From Paracamarosporium sp. OC-R06-R3 (taxonomy: Eukaryota > Ascomycota > Dothideomycetes > Pleosporales > Didymosphaeriaceae), in assembly GCA_019828545.1 (NCBI GenBank), contig JACVRA010000192.1, forward strand, positions 186,001 through 250,000: a DNA stretch of 64,000 bases, written 5' to 3'. The notes beneath the pieces were generated by a model. The model saw nothing but the letters and a program-made list of their open reading frames with translations, had not been told where the DNA came from and made no database searches. The translations under genes were made by a program, and so were the position numbers. Of this stretch, positions 32,790 through 43,650 are shown one piece after another (the stretch's first letter is position 1; every line of letters starts with the position of its first letter).

Positions 32790-33302
32790 AGTGAGTTGCG
32801 CAGATCGTAGGGGGAGACTCGAAGTTGAGAAGCAGTGTGGTGAGATTGAGGAACGGTGGGTGTGATGGGGGGTTTATATACTCTTGGCTGAGTACCGATG
32901 TGGAAAGATAGTATGTGCGGTGAAGTTGATTTAAACGACATCAGCGAATTGAATTAAAGAGATGCCACAAATTTCTAGCAAATACTCTCAGATGCTTTCG
33001 TGCGCAATGAATATTTTTAGTCGACGCTGTCGCACTGTAGGCCAATCGAGCTTCGATGTGGGCGGTGAGAAAATTCAAACTCCGAGCATTCGCTATAGAC
33101 TGCCACAATCGAAGCCAGTTGTAGTCGAGCTATAGCTCTTGTATGTTTGGGGCCATTCGTATGCAACCTGAGAGCTTTTTTAGCGAATGGCGAGCCCAAT
33201 GACTCAATAACGGGATAACCTACTGCTGAGAATTATATTAAGCGTAAATCCAGGATTATAACTCTCCCATCTGACCGTATGATAGATGACATCAACAGTC
33301 GA
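32790..33302. other. Intergenic, no supported gene
   Basis: About 510 bp between two minus-strand genes. It should include the promoter of the small membrane protein. No distinctive element noted. Confidence 0.4.
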
Positions 33303-34451
33303 CTATAGGCATGCGACTGCGAAGACCATCGCGGCTTTCTTAGTGAATTGTATCTGTTCTGACAATTCGGTCCATCTCTTCCACATAGCATTATTGACCG
33401 ACTCATCAAACTGGGCCATGTCACCGCTCAGATCTATTGTGCGAATACTGCGATGGAACGTGTCTTGAACCAATGTCGTGCCGTTGGGCTCCCACGTAGT
33501 GTTGGCAACTTGAGTCTGAATATGTCGGCTAGCAATCGCTTCGCGAACCTCTTCACACAGATTCGTGCAAAGTAACAACAAAAGCATGAAGTGTGTAGAA
33601 TAGGCAGTCATCGGTGCTTCAATATCCTTAACAGATTTCCAAAGGTCAGTAGGAACGTACGATCCGACCCGTATGACGGGCATGTTTAGGGAGACGCCCG
33701 CCGGAATAATCGCATCTGGATTTTGTGTACAGACTTGCATCTTCTCAAACAGGCTCTCATAAATATCTGCTAGGCGATAGAAACAAGACAGGAAGATGAG
33801 AACAGTGGCCTGGTCGGTGGAGTGGACGCTGAGCCCCTTGACAACGTCTATGAATCGTCTGGTGAGCGCAAATGTCTGATCTAGGGCTATTATTTTGGGC
33901 CCAAAGGAGGAAGGTGGTGGTACTTGTATAATCGACATGAGATTGACGTGGTGATCCACGAGCCTGATGTTGAGATCTGCTAGGTCGCACGGAGAATTAG
34001 GTACCAAGGCATTTTGTAAAGAAGCATTTCCGTTGTCCCAATTTGGTTGTTGGGTCAGATCAAAGGATGAGTTGATAACATTTCCAGCGCCGAGGACATC
34101 GCGATTGGGAATGTTGAGTGGCGTCTGTTGCAGGAATAGCGAAGGATCCAACCAACCCTCCACTCCGAACGTAGTATCGCGTCTATTCGACTCAGCAACA
34201 TTTCTGCCAGTTCCTTTGGAAGATAAGACTGTCGTGGATTCGGAATTTGATGGTGCATCCGTGGAATCCTTCTTCGGTTTTCGCCGCGTTGTCCGAGTGC
34301 TGTACGCGCAAGAAGAACCGAACTTCGCGCAGCGGAGACACGCATCGCCTTGGGGAGATTTTAGGCAGCGAAGTTTCTGTGCATGACAACGATCGCAAGC
34401 ATTGCGAAGCCGTGGTGTCGACAGCAGCTCTTGGGTGTGTGAGCGTACCAT
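33303..34451 (-). CDS. Zn2Cys6 binuclear-cluster transcription factor
   Basis: Single-exon protein of 382 residues. The cluster has Cys19, 22, 29, 38, 41 and 48 (C-x2-C-x6-C-x8-C-x2-C-x6-C), followed by a basic stretch STRTTRRKPKK that normally lies next to DNA. The spacing and short length resemble AflR-type pathway regulators of fungal secondary metabolism; I see no large fungal_trans (MHR) region. After a Ser-rich low-complexity linker, the rest is helical, ending with KKAAMVFAVACL. It binds DNA, most likely as a dimer at CGG triplets, and activates or represses nearby genes; targets are unknown. It lies 25 kb from the NRPS-like gene, too far to claim control, and next to a glucoamylase with which it does not share a strand-paired promoter. 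Confidence 0.85.
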   Translation of the reverse strand: MVRSHTQELLSTPRLRNACDRCHAQKLRCLKSPQGDACLRCAKFGSSCAYSTRTTRRKPKKDSTDAPSNSESTTVLSSKGTGRNVAESNRRDTTFGVEGWLDPSLFLQQTPLNIPNRDVLGAGNVINSSFDLTQQPNWDNGNASLQNALVPNSPCDLADLNIRLVDHHVNLMSIIQVPPPSSFGPKIIALDQTFALTRRFIDVVKGLSVHSTDQATVLIFLSCFYRLADIYESLFEKMQVCTQNPDAIIPAGVSLNMPVIRVGSYVPTDLWKSVKDIEAPMTAYSTHFMLLLLLCTNLCEEVREAIASRHIQTQVANTTWEPNGTTLVQDTFHRSIRTIDLSGDMAQFDESVNNAMWKRWTELSEQIQFTKKAAMVFAVACL

Positions 34452-34885
34452 AATGCCCCTATGTTGTTGTGGTGGATAGTGGAGGACCTGCTTATGAATA
34501 GGCGGGAAGGATGATACATGGCGCCGATCCTAGCCACTAACCGAGTCTTGACTCTTAGCCATCAGGTTCGTTTCCCTCGAACTTCAACATACACATAATT
34601 CTTCACTCGTCTTCTGTTCTTTCAATATGTGCTCATAAACCTTCCTCAGCTGAAGCCTGCCAAAATATCACTTCCGTGCTTTACGCATCGCCTGTTTACT
34701 GACCATTAGATGTGTTGGCTGACTTCGAATTTCATAAATTTATTTATGAGTTGTATGAAGATGAGATGCTGAAAACTACTCCACTATTCTCGTTGGTTTC
34801 ATACGTTCCTTTCCTCCACGCCCACGCCCAGGTATCATTACAACTCGTCACGGACCATCACTCTAAACACACTACCACGCACCTG
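34452..34885. other. Intergenic, promoter side of the Zn2Cys6 gene
   Basis: About 430 bp between the Zn2Cys6 start and the glucoamylase stop. Nothing specific seen. Confidence 0.4.
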
Positions 34886-36534
34886 TCATAAATTTTGCCT
34901 CATTTCTCTCCTCGCCCTCACAGCTTGTAAAAATGCCCCATAACTCCACGTCAAATCCTCCGCGCCCCTCAAAAACCCCGTCTCCCTGTCAAACTGCTCG
35001 CTCATTCTGCCTTCTGCATCAACATGCGCTTTAACCACTTCCAGGAATTCATCCCCGACATGCTGCAATCGTTCAACAATGTTTTTGAATGGCTCATCGT
35101 CGGTAGTGTAGGTCGTGTTGACCGATATTAAAGGAGAGTTACCGGATGATAGAAGGGCAGAGTAGAAATCGAGGTTAAGAGGGTTGGTACTCAGGGAACC
35201 AGAAACGGAAAGATGTGATGCTGTGCGGTACAGGATCTCTGCGGCGGAGGAGGTGCAAAGAAACCAAGGGTGCCCTGTGGAAGTGCCGTAGCCATCGTAG
35301 ACGTCTTCTGGATAGCGACCTATGCCTACACCTTCAAACCGCTCGTTCCGGCGCGAGTTCTGACTCGCTTCACCGTTTGTATTCCTGTTGTTAATCGCAA
35401 ATCTTGATTGCATATCCCGCACCAGCGCAAGTAGCGAAACCAGCACTTCATCCGACCACGGCGGAAACACCGGCTCATCATTTGCATCCTCAGAGGGCAG
35501 AGCGTGCAGACTTCCCAGTAAAACCGCACAATCAAGTCCACTTCGCCTGCTCCACAGCGTCTCTACGAGATGCTCTTTCTTCCTATTCCAAAATCTCCTT
35601 ACAAACCGCTCAAGATACCCCGCCTGCTCGCCGTACCAGTTCGCTGCGCCGTCATCTCCAAACGCCCGCGCAACTTGCGTACCCTCCCTCAGCGCTCGCA
35701 GTTGCACCATTGCGGTGAAGAAGTGCATGCCATCGACTTCTTCCCAAAGATCGAAGGAACTGTGGTTCCAGAAGTGTGACACGTATTCTAGGTCTGCTTT
35801 GATGATGCTTCGCGCTGGTAATTCTGCTTTGTATAGCAATTCGTATAAGGGCGTTGAGGTGGGTTTGTTGCTAGTCCATAGAGAAGGATGGGAAGCATTA
35901 AATGCGTGGAGGTACTTTATGAGAGTTATGGCGCGAAGGGCAGGTCCGTCGCGCTGAGGACGGCCCCAGTCGCCTGTGAAAGCAGAGCCATCGACGTGGA
36001 ACTTAGGTTCACCCAAGCCTTGCAGATCGTGGAGGGCGCCTGAAGGATTGTCGGTGCGCTGTAGTTGAGCTTGAAGACGCGTGTATGCGTTGAGAATAGT
36101 TTCGAGAGACTGTGAAAATTTAGAAGACGTATCTTCAGCGTACACATCCACGAGGGTGTTGATTGTGATAGCTCCGTCTCTGACCCCTACAAAATCAGCT
36201 TTGTTAAGACGGATACGAAGGAGATCGGTAATTTCGTACATTGGTACCAGTAGTCGGGCTCTTCTTTGCTCGGACTCGCTATGACTGTTCCATCCACAGC
36301 ATCTTTGCTTCCTTGGACGTTGACCCCTCCAGGCTTCACATTCGCTAGGAGCCTATCCAGCGCTATCCGCTCTTCCCTGGCGACCCAGTCGTTGAGTGTT
36401 TCACTGAGCGGTTTTTGGCTGTGTGAAAAACGGCTTGCAGTGATGAATTCAGGCACTGACCGAATCGAAAGAGCAAAAGAGTGGGAAACGAAGGAGCATA
36501 GCAGATATATGGTAAGAGAGAACCGCAACTCCAT
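34886..36534 (-). CDS. Secreted glucoamylase (GH15), no starch-binding domain
   Basis: Two exons (36534-36240, 36186-34886; 53-nt intron) give 531 residues. The intron joins DYWYQ to WVRDGAITINTLVDVY, restoring the family landmark in which a Trp-(T/V)-R-D loop follows the PSxxxPDYWY motif. Signal peptide: MELRFSLTIYLLCSFVSHSFA. Further GH15 features: GEPKFHVDGSAFTGDWGRPQRDGPALRAI (cited in short parts), DLWEEVDGMHFF, which carries the general acid, CTSSAAEILYRTA, and SEQFDRETGFL, whose Glu is the general base, then DLTWSYGAFLQA. It hydrolyses terminal alpha-1,4 links of starch or maltodextrin to release glucose. The length stops at the catalytic domain, so the CBM20 found in Aspergillus GlaA is absent. 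Two N-glycosylation sequons are visible. Confidence 0.93.
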
Positions 36535-37308
36535 CGCTCATGTGCGTTCGACAAACACAATATAGACAGGCGATGAGAAGCCCACAAAGAAGCAATAAAG
36601 AATACAATAAGGCAAGGTAGGGTGTCAAAAAAAAGCAACTGTGAGTCAACAGATGGCAGAGTCACTGTACCCTCAAGGCACTTTTAGGAACGTAGGTAGA
36701 CCGCGAACTCTACGTGCAGAATGCGTGTTATGTAGAAAAGCAGGCTCGGAACACATGCCCTCCTCTTTGACATCCATGACGGCGCCGCGCACATGGCCTC
36801 GTGCATATTTGTCCTAGACTCACGATCCAGTAGGAAATTGAGGAGCGGTGTATGAGGTGGGACCGGGTGACGTTCTTTCAAAGTCGAGGCGCACGTCACG
36901 CGAACGTGGTAGCTACCAATCAGCGACGGTTGCAGCCGCGGACTTCGTAAATCCCGCTATGCACAAGCTCGTATGGTTAAAGTCTTGGATATGTAGGATT
37001 GTAACTTGCGTTTGGTTGCTTCTTGTGTCGAAGGCTAACTTTACCCTTGTAAGTCGAAGTTGCTGCGTAGGTGCGGACATATAAGTGGTTCATGTTACAA
37101 CTATTGATTCCAACAGTACCTCACGAAAACAACATATGGATTTGAAAAGCTGCCCCGCATCATGGGCCATACAGTAGCTGGCATTCGAGTAGAACATCGA
37201 TTCGCTCATGAACTGTGGTCTCTATATCTACAGCTTTTGCTTTGCCTTCTCCGCCACGGGTTTTCTATACATGTTGCCGCCGCCCGCTCCAGCCTGCTCA
37301 CCGTCAGT
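36535..37308. other. Intergenic between glucoamylase and SDR
   Basis: About 775 bp. A CCAATCAG element near 36917 (accaatcagcg) lies about 380 bp upstream of the glucoamylase; reading direction is ambiguous. No gene seen. Confidence 0.4.
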
Positions 37309-38335
37309 TTACTGCGCTGTCTTCCGATGCATGACCGTCGCCGCCGCCTTCTCAACATCAGCACTCGTCGCTCAGCAAAAGCAACACAACTCACCTGGTG
37401 ATTCGGATACACCAATGTATCCGCAAGAACAACATTCTCCCTTCTTCCAGCAGCAAAAACTACCACTTCGGCAATGTCATCACCCGTCAGCGGTTCCACG
37501 CCTTCGTACACCTTCTTCGCCTTGTCCTTGTCGCCGTAGAACCTCACCACGCTGAACTCAGTTTCTACCTGCCCAGGATCAATCTCGATGATGCGGATTC
37601 GGGTAGCTATGAGCTCTTTGCGCAGCGACTCGGTAAAGGAGCGCACGGCGGCCTTGGTAGCGCAGTAGATGCTGCCTCCTTGGTATGGTTCGCGGCCGGC
37701 GATGGATCCGATGTTTATGATGTCGCCGCGACCGCCGTCAGAGCGGGCTTTGAATATGGGGAGAATGGCTTGGGTCATGTTGATGAGGCCGGTGACGTTG
37801 GTCGAGAACATGATGTCGATGTCTTCGGAGGCGATGTTGGGTGCTTGGGCAACACCTTTGACAAGGCCGCTGTCTTTCATGAGCTCTTACACTGCGCCTC
37901 ATCTTGATTTCGAGGCACTCACGCATTGTTGACCAGTACATCAACCTCCTTGAACTCGTCGGGCAACTGTCCAACAAAGTTCTGGATCTCTTCCGGCTTG
38001 CTCACGTCCAGCTTGACGGGGTGCACCTTGACTCCCTTCGCAAAGCCACTGATCTCCTTTGCGACCTCCTTCAAGGTGTCGATTCTTCGTGCAGTAATGA
38101 CAAGCTTCAAGTCATCCGGCTGCGTCCTCGCAAACTCCAGCGCAACGCTCTTCCCTATGCCGGAACTCGCGCCCGTTATGACCACCGTCTTGCCCTTCAA
38201 TCTCTGCGCCATGGACGACGACATTCTGGTGTGCTGGCGTAGTGCTGCTGCGAGTTGCGGTTGCGCGTGGGAGCTTCGGAGAAGTGCCGAGGTAGTTCGA
38301 AGGAGGCGGGTGCTGTTGTGGGAGAGGAAAGGCAT
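37309..38335 (-). CDS. Short-chain dehydrogenase/reductase, YMR226c-like
   Basis: Three exons (38335-37923, 37869-37395, 37350-37309; introns 53 and 44 nt) give 309 residues; the last exon is only 14 codons and ends VMHRKTAQ, matching the C-terminus usual in this group. The SDR features are TGASSGIG (cofactor), NNAG split by intron 1, IGSIAGREPYQGGSIYCATKAAV with catalytic Ser, Tyr and Lys (Y-x3-K), and a preference for NADP inferred from ITARR after the second strand. The group contains yeast YMR226c, an NADP-dependent serine/3-hydroxy acid dehydrogenase of broad substrate use. The first 36 residues (MPFLSHNSTRLLRTTSALLRSSH...) look like a mitochondrial presequence; a start at a later ATG (MSSSMAQRLKG) would give a cytosolic form. 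Confidence 0.88.
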
Positions 38336-38810
38336 ACGACGCGTCGCCGGGGGTCAATTGAGGATACAGGTCGCTTATACACGGACTACAGGCGGGGTAC
38401 AGGTGGGTATAGTGTGGGATTGGTGGGTTTGACGAGCTCGTAGGGAGAATGGCGACATGGCGACTTCGGAGGAGAGGGGTGGTTATCTCGGATTTGTTTC
38501 CGACACGAGTCATGGCATTCCGCGCTTCAAAGAGCATCACGGGATGGCGGGGTTGAGGGGTAATTTTCGTGAGCACCTCAAAAAGAGTTTTCGAGAACAC
38601 TGCATCTCTTGGTCTTTTCGTTATTGAGGTTGATGGTATAGCCCGTAAAATGCTACGTCGCACATATATTCGTTATGAAGAAGACAGTTATTGAAGCCAT
38701 GACATCATTTCATTTTGCTAACATATCCATCCATCGCATATAGTCATACATACTATCGTAGACTTCGAAAGACCTCCCGATTACTCCAAACCATGATATA
38801 GATTGCGCAT
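38336..38810. other. Intergenic between SDR and small hydrophilic gene
   Basis: About 475 bp holding the SDR promoter. No further feature recognised. Confidence 0.4.
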
Positions 38811-39219
38811 CTATTTCTTGCCCTTCCGCCTGAGCTCCTCCTCCTCTTCCTCCTTCAGCTCCTGGTCGATCTTTGCGCCCTTGGAGGGCTCGTTTCCGTG
38901 CAGCTTCGCAGGCAGTGTGGAGTCGATCTGTGACGCGCGGATCTCTGGGTCAACCTCTTCTGCCTCGTGCTCGCGCTTGGATTCGCGCTCGAGCTTGTTG
39001 GCGATGGAACGCTCATCCTCTTCACATATGTTAGAGCAAGAAAACCCGGAGTTGAGGTACAATGGATGACTTACTGGAATCCTGAGCAAGGTGGGAGTTC
39101 TGCTTTCCCTCGTGGAAGCGGTTCTCGGCCTGTGCTTGCTGGATCTCGCTGTCCTTGTAGTTGCGCTGATCACCCGCCTCATAGACGCCACCGGTGCCGA
39201 CACTAGAGTTTCCGGACAT
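38811..39219 (-). CDS. Small hydrophilic conserved fungal protein
   Basis: Two exons (39219-39075, 39019-38811; 55-nt intron) give 117 residues. The product is almost free of hydrophobic residues: MSGNSSVGTGGVYEAGDQR, then QAQAENRFHEGKQNSHLAQDSKDERS, a charged helical middle (ANKLERESKREHEAEEVDPEIRASQ) and a Glu/Lys-rich end (KIDQELKEEEEEELRRKGKK). It looks intrinsically disordered and helical-prone, like stress-associated or LEA-type small proteins, but I recognise no named domain. The exon structure and absence of low-quality codons make a real gene likely. Confidence 0.65.
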
Positions 39220-39730
39220 GTTGATTATGTGGATGGGATATATGAAAGAATTCGGTTTATGAAGGAACTTGCAGAGGAGTGTTTATGTGCGTAGAGTATG
39301 TCTTGTGAGGTTCTGCTGAATTTGAGCTTTTATGTAGTAGCTCGAGCTCATGAGCGGATACTAATGACGTAGCGATGAACACATGGTGGGTCGAACCGTC
39401 CGTCAGAACCACCGTGTTTGCGCCGCAACACCATAGTCGGGCATCATGATTCTAGCGTAAACTGATTCCCAATAGTTTTCCTGGTTCTAATTAAAATTCT
39501 GCATTGCACTAGGGAGTTCCGTGTTGCCCAGACATTATTTACACTACCGGGCCCCTGCCACCACGAGAAAAAGAGGACTTATCGAAATAACCCTTCACGT
39601 ACATATAAGTACATCTGAGTATATCACAGCATCGCACTGCATATTACTTTGACCGCACTCAGAGTATACGCAACGTCGCTGTCTGGCGATACATACTTCT
39701 GTCTCATTTGATATGTACCCTGGCTCCGTT
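39220..39730. other. Intergenic
   Basis: About 510 bp between the small hydrophilic gene start and the epoxide hydrolase stop. Nothing supported. Confidence 0.4.
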
Positions 39731-41004
39731 CTACCTCCAAACGTCACCAAGAAAATCTTCCAAATCCTGTAATAAAACCTCACTCCTCTCCAAACTCGGA
39801 TAATGCCCTCCAATTTCATGCTTCCGATACCACACCAACTTCCCACTCCTCTCCACCCACGACTTCGGACCCGGGATTAACTCCTTTGGAAAGTAGCTAT
39901 ACCCAAACGGCTTATCAACATACAATTCCTTCTGCCCATGCAGGTACCCCTTCTTATGTGGTCCCACTAAGAAGTCTTCGCGGTACGGATAAAACGTTGT
40001 AACTGAACAGCCGGTAAACCAGTATAGGCACGCCGTTTCCAAGATGTGAGTCAAAGGGATGGGCGTAGCAGGATCCGTCCATTCGAGGTACTTTTCACCG
40101 ATCCAAGAGAGCAGGGCGAGCGGCGAGGAAGCAAGGACCGCAGCGAGAGTCCCAGGACGCGTGCCTTGCATGCGTCCATATGCTGTGCCTGTCGTTAGAA
40201 ATTCTTCACCTCTCGGTACGCCCTCGTCGCGTTCAAAATCTTGGAGCTCGTCGTCTGTTGCGTCATCTGGCGTAGGTATCTGCGCGTAGTTCGTGTGCAG
40301 CGCTTTCGCCTCGGGATATGTCGCGGCCATGATACGGGCTATGCCGGCACCGATATCCCCACCGCTCAGCACGTAGGACTGAAACCCTAGGCTGAGTATG
40401 AGCTTGTGGAGGATGCGGGCGGAATCAGCGTATGTCCAATCTTTGTCCAAGGGCGGAGGGGAAGAGAATGTCCAGCCGACCTGGGATGGGAGGATTATGT
40501 GGTACGGCAGGTCCTCGGGGGAGTACTTTTCCTTGAGGAGTGTAAGAAGCGGAAGAGATTCAGCAAAGGAACATGGCCAGCCGCTCAACCGAGCGAGCGG
40601 TATCGCGTCTTTCTTTTTAGAAAAGAGGGCAACGAAGTGGATGGTGTAGGTTCTTCCATCATCATCTGTAATGGCTGTTTTGTAGTGCGGAAAGCTGTTG
40701 AGGTGTGCTTCTTGTTTGCGCCTGCGAACTATTAGTATATATATGTCTTTAAGGGAGATCTAAGGAGAGCATGCCAATCAAATTCAGTCTCCCAGTGCTT
40801 CTTCGCGTTAATAATCCATTCTCGTGTGATGCCGAAGTTGTGCCCTTCTAATACCCTTTCTTTCTGATTCTCATACGTATCCTGCACAACCGGGCTCAAT
40901 CTCAATAATGCTTTGAAGTCCTGCAGTCTCTGCTCTTCAACGTGAATCTCGAAAGGCTCGACCTTGCCTTTAGCATTAGTCGGAATTGTGCTATAGTCCG
41001 CCAT
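39731..41004 (-). CDS. Epoxide hydrolase, microsomal type (alpha/beta-hydrolase with EHN domain)
   Basis: Two exons (41004-40775, 40721-39731) give 406 residues. The EHN domain (VEPFEIHVEEQRLQDFKALLRLS ... HFGITREWI-type region) precedes the hydrolase. No GT donor fits; a GC-AG intron of 53 nt (40774-40722) joins EFDW to RKQEAHLNSFPHYKTAI in frame. The oxyanion-loop motif reads LSGWPCSFAES instead of the usual HGWPGSF; the nucleophile Asp sits in YVLSGGDIGAGIARIM, a cap Tyr in GTAYGRMQGTRPGTL, and the base His in KHEIGGHYPSLERSE. So catalysis by ester formation on the nucleophile Asp is likely, with possible change of substrate by the altered loop. Expected role: opening of epoxides to vicinal diols in detoxification or a secondary-metabolite route. 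The start at 41004 follows the family N-terminus. Confidence 0.85.
40722..40774 (-). other. GC-AG intron in the epoxide hydrolase gene
   Basis: Donor GCATGC and acceptor TTCGCAG, with TACTAATAG-like branch site about 12 nt before the acceptor. No GT occurs in the preceding exon end, and only this junction keeps the alpha/beta-hydrolase frame. Confidence 0.75.
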
Positions 41005-41712
41005 TGTCAATGAAAGTCTTCTTGTACCAAATTGCAAATCAACTGTAAGAGCTGTACAAATGTGCAGACTGTCTCTCAACTTCAATATGATATTTGTACC
41101 TATCTCGGTTGGGGTGTTGCATGACCGCAGTGATGCCAGCTGACAAACATAAGAGGTACAACGTGAAACGCTTTAACCCAATCAGGAGCAACACACGCGT
41201 GAGACTCGCTACATGGAAATTTCGTGGATGATCATGACGAGCAATTAGGTTCCTACAACAGACAATTCGACAGCGCAAACAATTGCCGTCAAATGTTGAT
41301 TTGAAATATGGCGCGAAAGTAGAATCTTACGGAGATCGTGAGTCACTGTCATTATAGAGCGAACGCTTACTCAAATGGTAGTTAGTGCTTGAGACCATGG
41401 TAGAGCTCGGTGTAGCTTACACAACGGTATGCGATGGCTTCCTACTTCAGCAAGGTTGCATTGTTCCTCGTGGGGGATTTACTTCAGGAATGGTGGGAGC
41501 GGAGGGAGATCAACTGGCAGCAATTCGGCAGCAGTTCAGTACTGGAGAAATTTAATTTAATTTTCATGTCTATCATGCAGGGTATCAAGTCGTCTACGTC
41601 TATTGTCCATTTCATTCCATATCATTCCACTTCCGGAATATCCTAAAGTGCGTCTATATCGTCAAGATTATGCCAAGTTTCCGTCCGAGCATGCGTATGC
41701 GCGTCGTCCCGC
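41005..41712. other. Intergenic
   Basis: About 700 bp between the epoxide hydrolase start and the GMP synthase stop. A 70-codon plus frame (41434-41646, MASYFSKVALFLVGDLLQEWW) runs into the GMP synthase 3' region and is not supported. Confidence 0.4.
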
Positions 41713-43395
41713 TTACTCCATCTCAATGGTACCAGGAGGCTTGCTTGTGACTAAGATCTGTTAGTTGAAGTTGCCAGAGGATAAGGCGCAAAACTTACTG
41801 TCATACACTACGCGGCAAACACCGTTGACCTCGTTTACAATCCTCCTAGAAACCTTCTTCAAGAACGCTCCATCGAATGGATACCAATCGGCCGTCATGA
41901 AGTCGGTGGTCTCGACTGCACGCAGCGCAATGACCTGGTCGTGCACTCTCTTGTCACCCATGACACCTACAGCCTTGACTGGCAATAGAGCGGCGAAGGC
42001 CTGGCTGATATTCTTGTACAGACCGGCAGCCTTGATCTCCTCGATGAAGATGTGGTCTGCCTCCCGGGCAATGCGAACTTGCTCAGGCGTTACTTCGCCG
42101 AGAATGCGGATAGCAATGCCAGGTCCAGGGAAGGGGTGGCGCCAGACAAGATCCTCAGGTATGCCCAAGTTCATGCCTAGCTCACGAACCTCGTCCTTGA
42201 AAAGCTCACGGAGCGGCTCGATGAGCTTGAGGTTCATGTCCTTTGGTAGGCCTCCGACGTTGTGATGGGTCTTGATGGTCGCAGACGGGCCCTTGAAGGA
42301 GATACTCTCGATGACATCGGGATAGAGAGTTCCCTGGAGCAACCACTCGATCTCGCCGGCACTCGCGGACTCGTGTGCCTCGGCAGCAATCTTTTTGGCA
42401 GTCTCTTGGAAAATTTCAATGAAGGTGTTGCCGATGACCTTGCGCTTCTTCTCAGGATCATCTTTGATGCCCTTGAGACGACCAAGGAAACGTTCGGAGG
42501 CGTCAATAACGGTGAGGTTAATGCCCAAGCCAGCGGTAAGTGTTTCCTTAACCTGCTTGGCCTCGTTCAAGCGGAGAACACCGTTATCGACAAGGACGGC
42601 GTGGAAGCGGTCGCCAATAGCCTCCTTCATCAGTTTTGCGGCGACAGTGGAGTCGACACCTCCGCTGACAGCGCCAATGACCTGACCCTTGGGGCCAACC
42701 AGCTTCCTAATTCTCTCAATCTCTTGATCAACGAACTTGCCCATGGTCCAGTCTGTCCTGGCTTCGCAAATGTCCACAGCGAAGTTCTTCAGCAGAACCT
42801 TACCCTTGGGTGTATGTGTAACCTCGGGATGGAACTGAATGCCGTAGTACTTCTTGCTCGTGTGTGCCATGCCTGCGAACGGCGCATTGCTTGTCGTAGC
42901 AACCGTGATAAAATCCTCGGGCAAATGGCTGAGCTTGTCGCCGTGGCTCATCCACACCTCCATATCATCCTCCAACTCGGCGAACAGCTTGTCCACATGC
43001 CCTCCTGCTTCACCATCTCCGTGTCTCTCGACCTTGAGGTATGCGTGGCCGTACTCCCTCTTCTCGCCTGCAAGCACGTTCTTGCCGAAGTGCCATGCAA
43101 TCTCCTGGAGACCATAGCATATGCCCAGGATAGGCACATTGAGCTCAAATACAGCGGGGTCAACGTGGGGCGCGTCATCCCAGTATACGGAGTATGGACC
43201 TCCGGAGAGGATCACACCCTTGGGGGTCCAGCCAAGATCGGCGAGCTTCTGAGTGCACGGGAGCATCTCGGAGTAGACATTGAGCTCACGAAGACGGCGG
43301 GTGATCAGGTGTGAGTACTGGGAGCCGAAATCGAGCACGAGGATGGTGTCGAAGGTCTTGTGCGGGGGGATCGGGTCGCTGGCGTCGGTCGTCAT
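41713..43395 (-). CDS. gua1: GMP synthase (glutamine-hydrolysing)
   Basis: Two exons (43395-41799, 41750-41713; 48-nt intron) give 544 residues; the second exon has just 12 codons and restores the conserved C-terminus ending PPGTIEME. The N-terminal class-I amidotransferase domain shows GGPYSV, nucleophile Cys in [11 protein letters not shown], and the His-Glu pair in [11 protein letters not shown]. The ATP-pyrophosphatase domain has the P-loop [13 protein letters not shown]. The C-terminal GMP synthase dimerisation domain contains [16 protein letters not shown]. It makes GMP from XMP, ATP and glutamine, the last step of guanine nucleotide synthesis, in the cytosol. The gene shares a 255-bp divergent promoter with the BCP1 homologue, in which TTTGGCGGG-like G/C-rich elements occur. 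Confidence 0.97.
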
Positions 43396-43650
43396 GTTGC
43401 TGATATGTGCTCAAGAGGAGCAATTCGTGTTTGAATGAAAGTAGGAGAAGAGAGGAACAAAGTTTGCAAGAGAAGAAGAGAACGAGTGGAAGAGGTGACT
43501 CGCACAGGGCCAACTGATAAAAAAATTTGGCGGGGCAAGTGCAACCGCGCCGGTGGGAAGTGGCTTTCGAAGAGGGCCCAAGCGCCTCTCCGCTCAGAAT
43601 TATTTCGACGGAAGACCACAGGCATTGCGCAACCACATACAACTCACACA
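43396..43650. promoter_or_regulatory. Divergent promoter shared by GMP synthase and BCP1
   Basis: 255 bp between the two start codons (43395 minus, 43651 plus). Contains an A-run followed by TTTGGCGGGGC. The two housekeeping genes, one for GTP supply and one for ribosome-biogenesis-linked transport, are probably driven together; that co-regulation is inference. Confidence 0.5.

Noticed and set aside
41434..41646. 70-codon plus frame beginning MASYFSKVALFLVG
   Set aside because: Runs in noncoding space near the GMP synthase 3' end with no supporting feature.
42262..43314. 350-codon frame antisense to GMP synthase
   Set aside because: Shadow of a strongly conserved coding sequence; no known motif.
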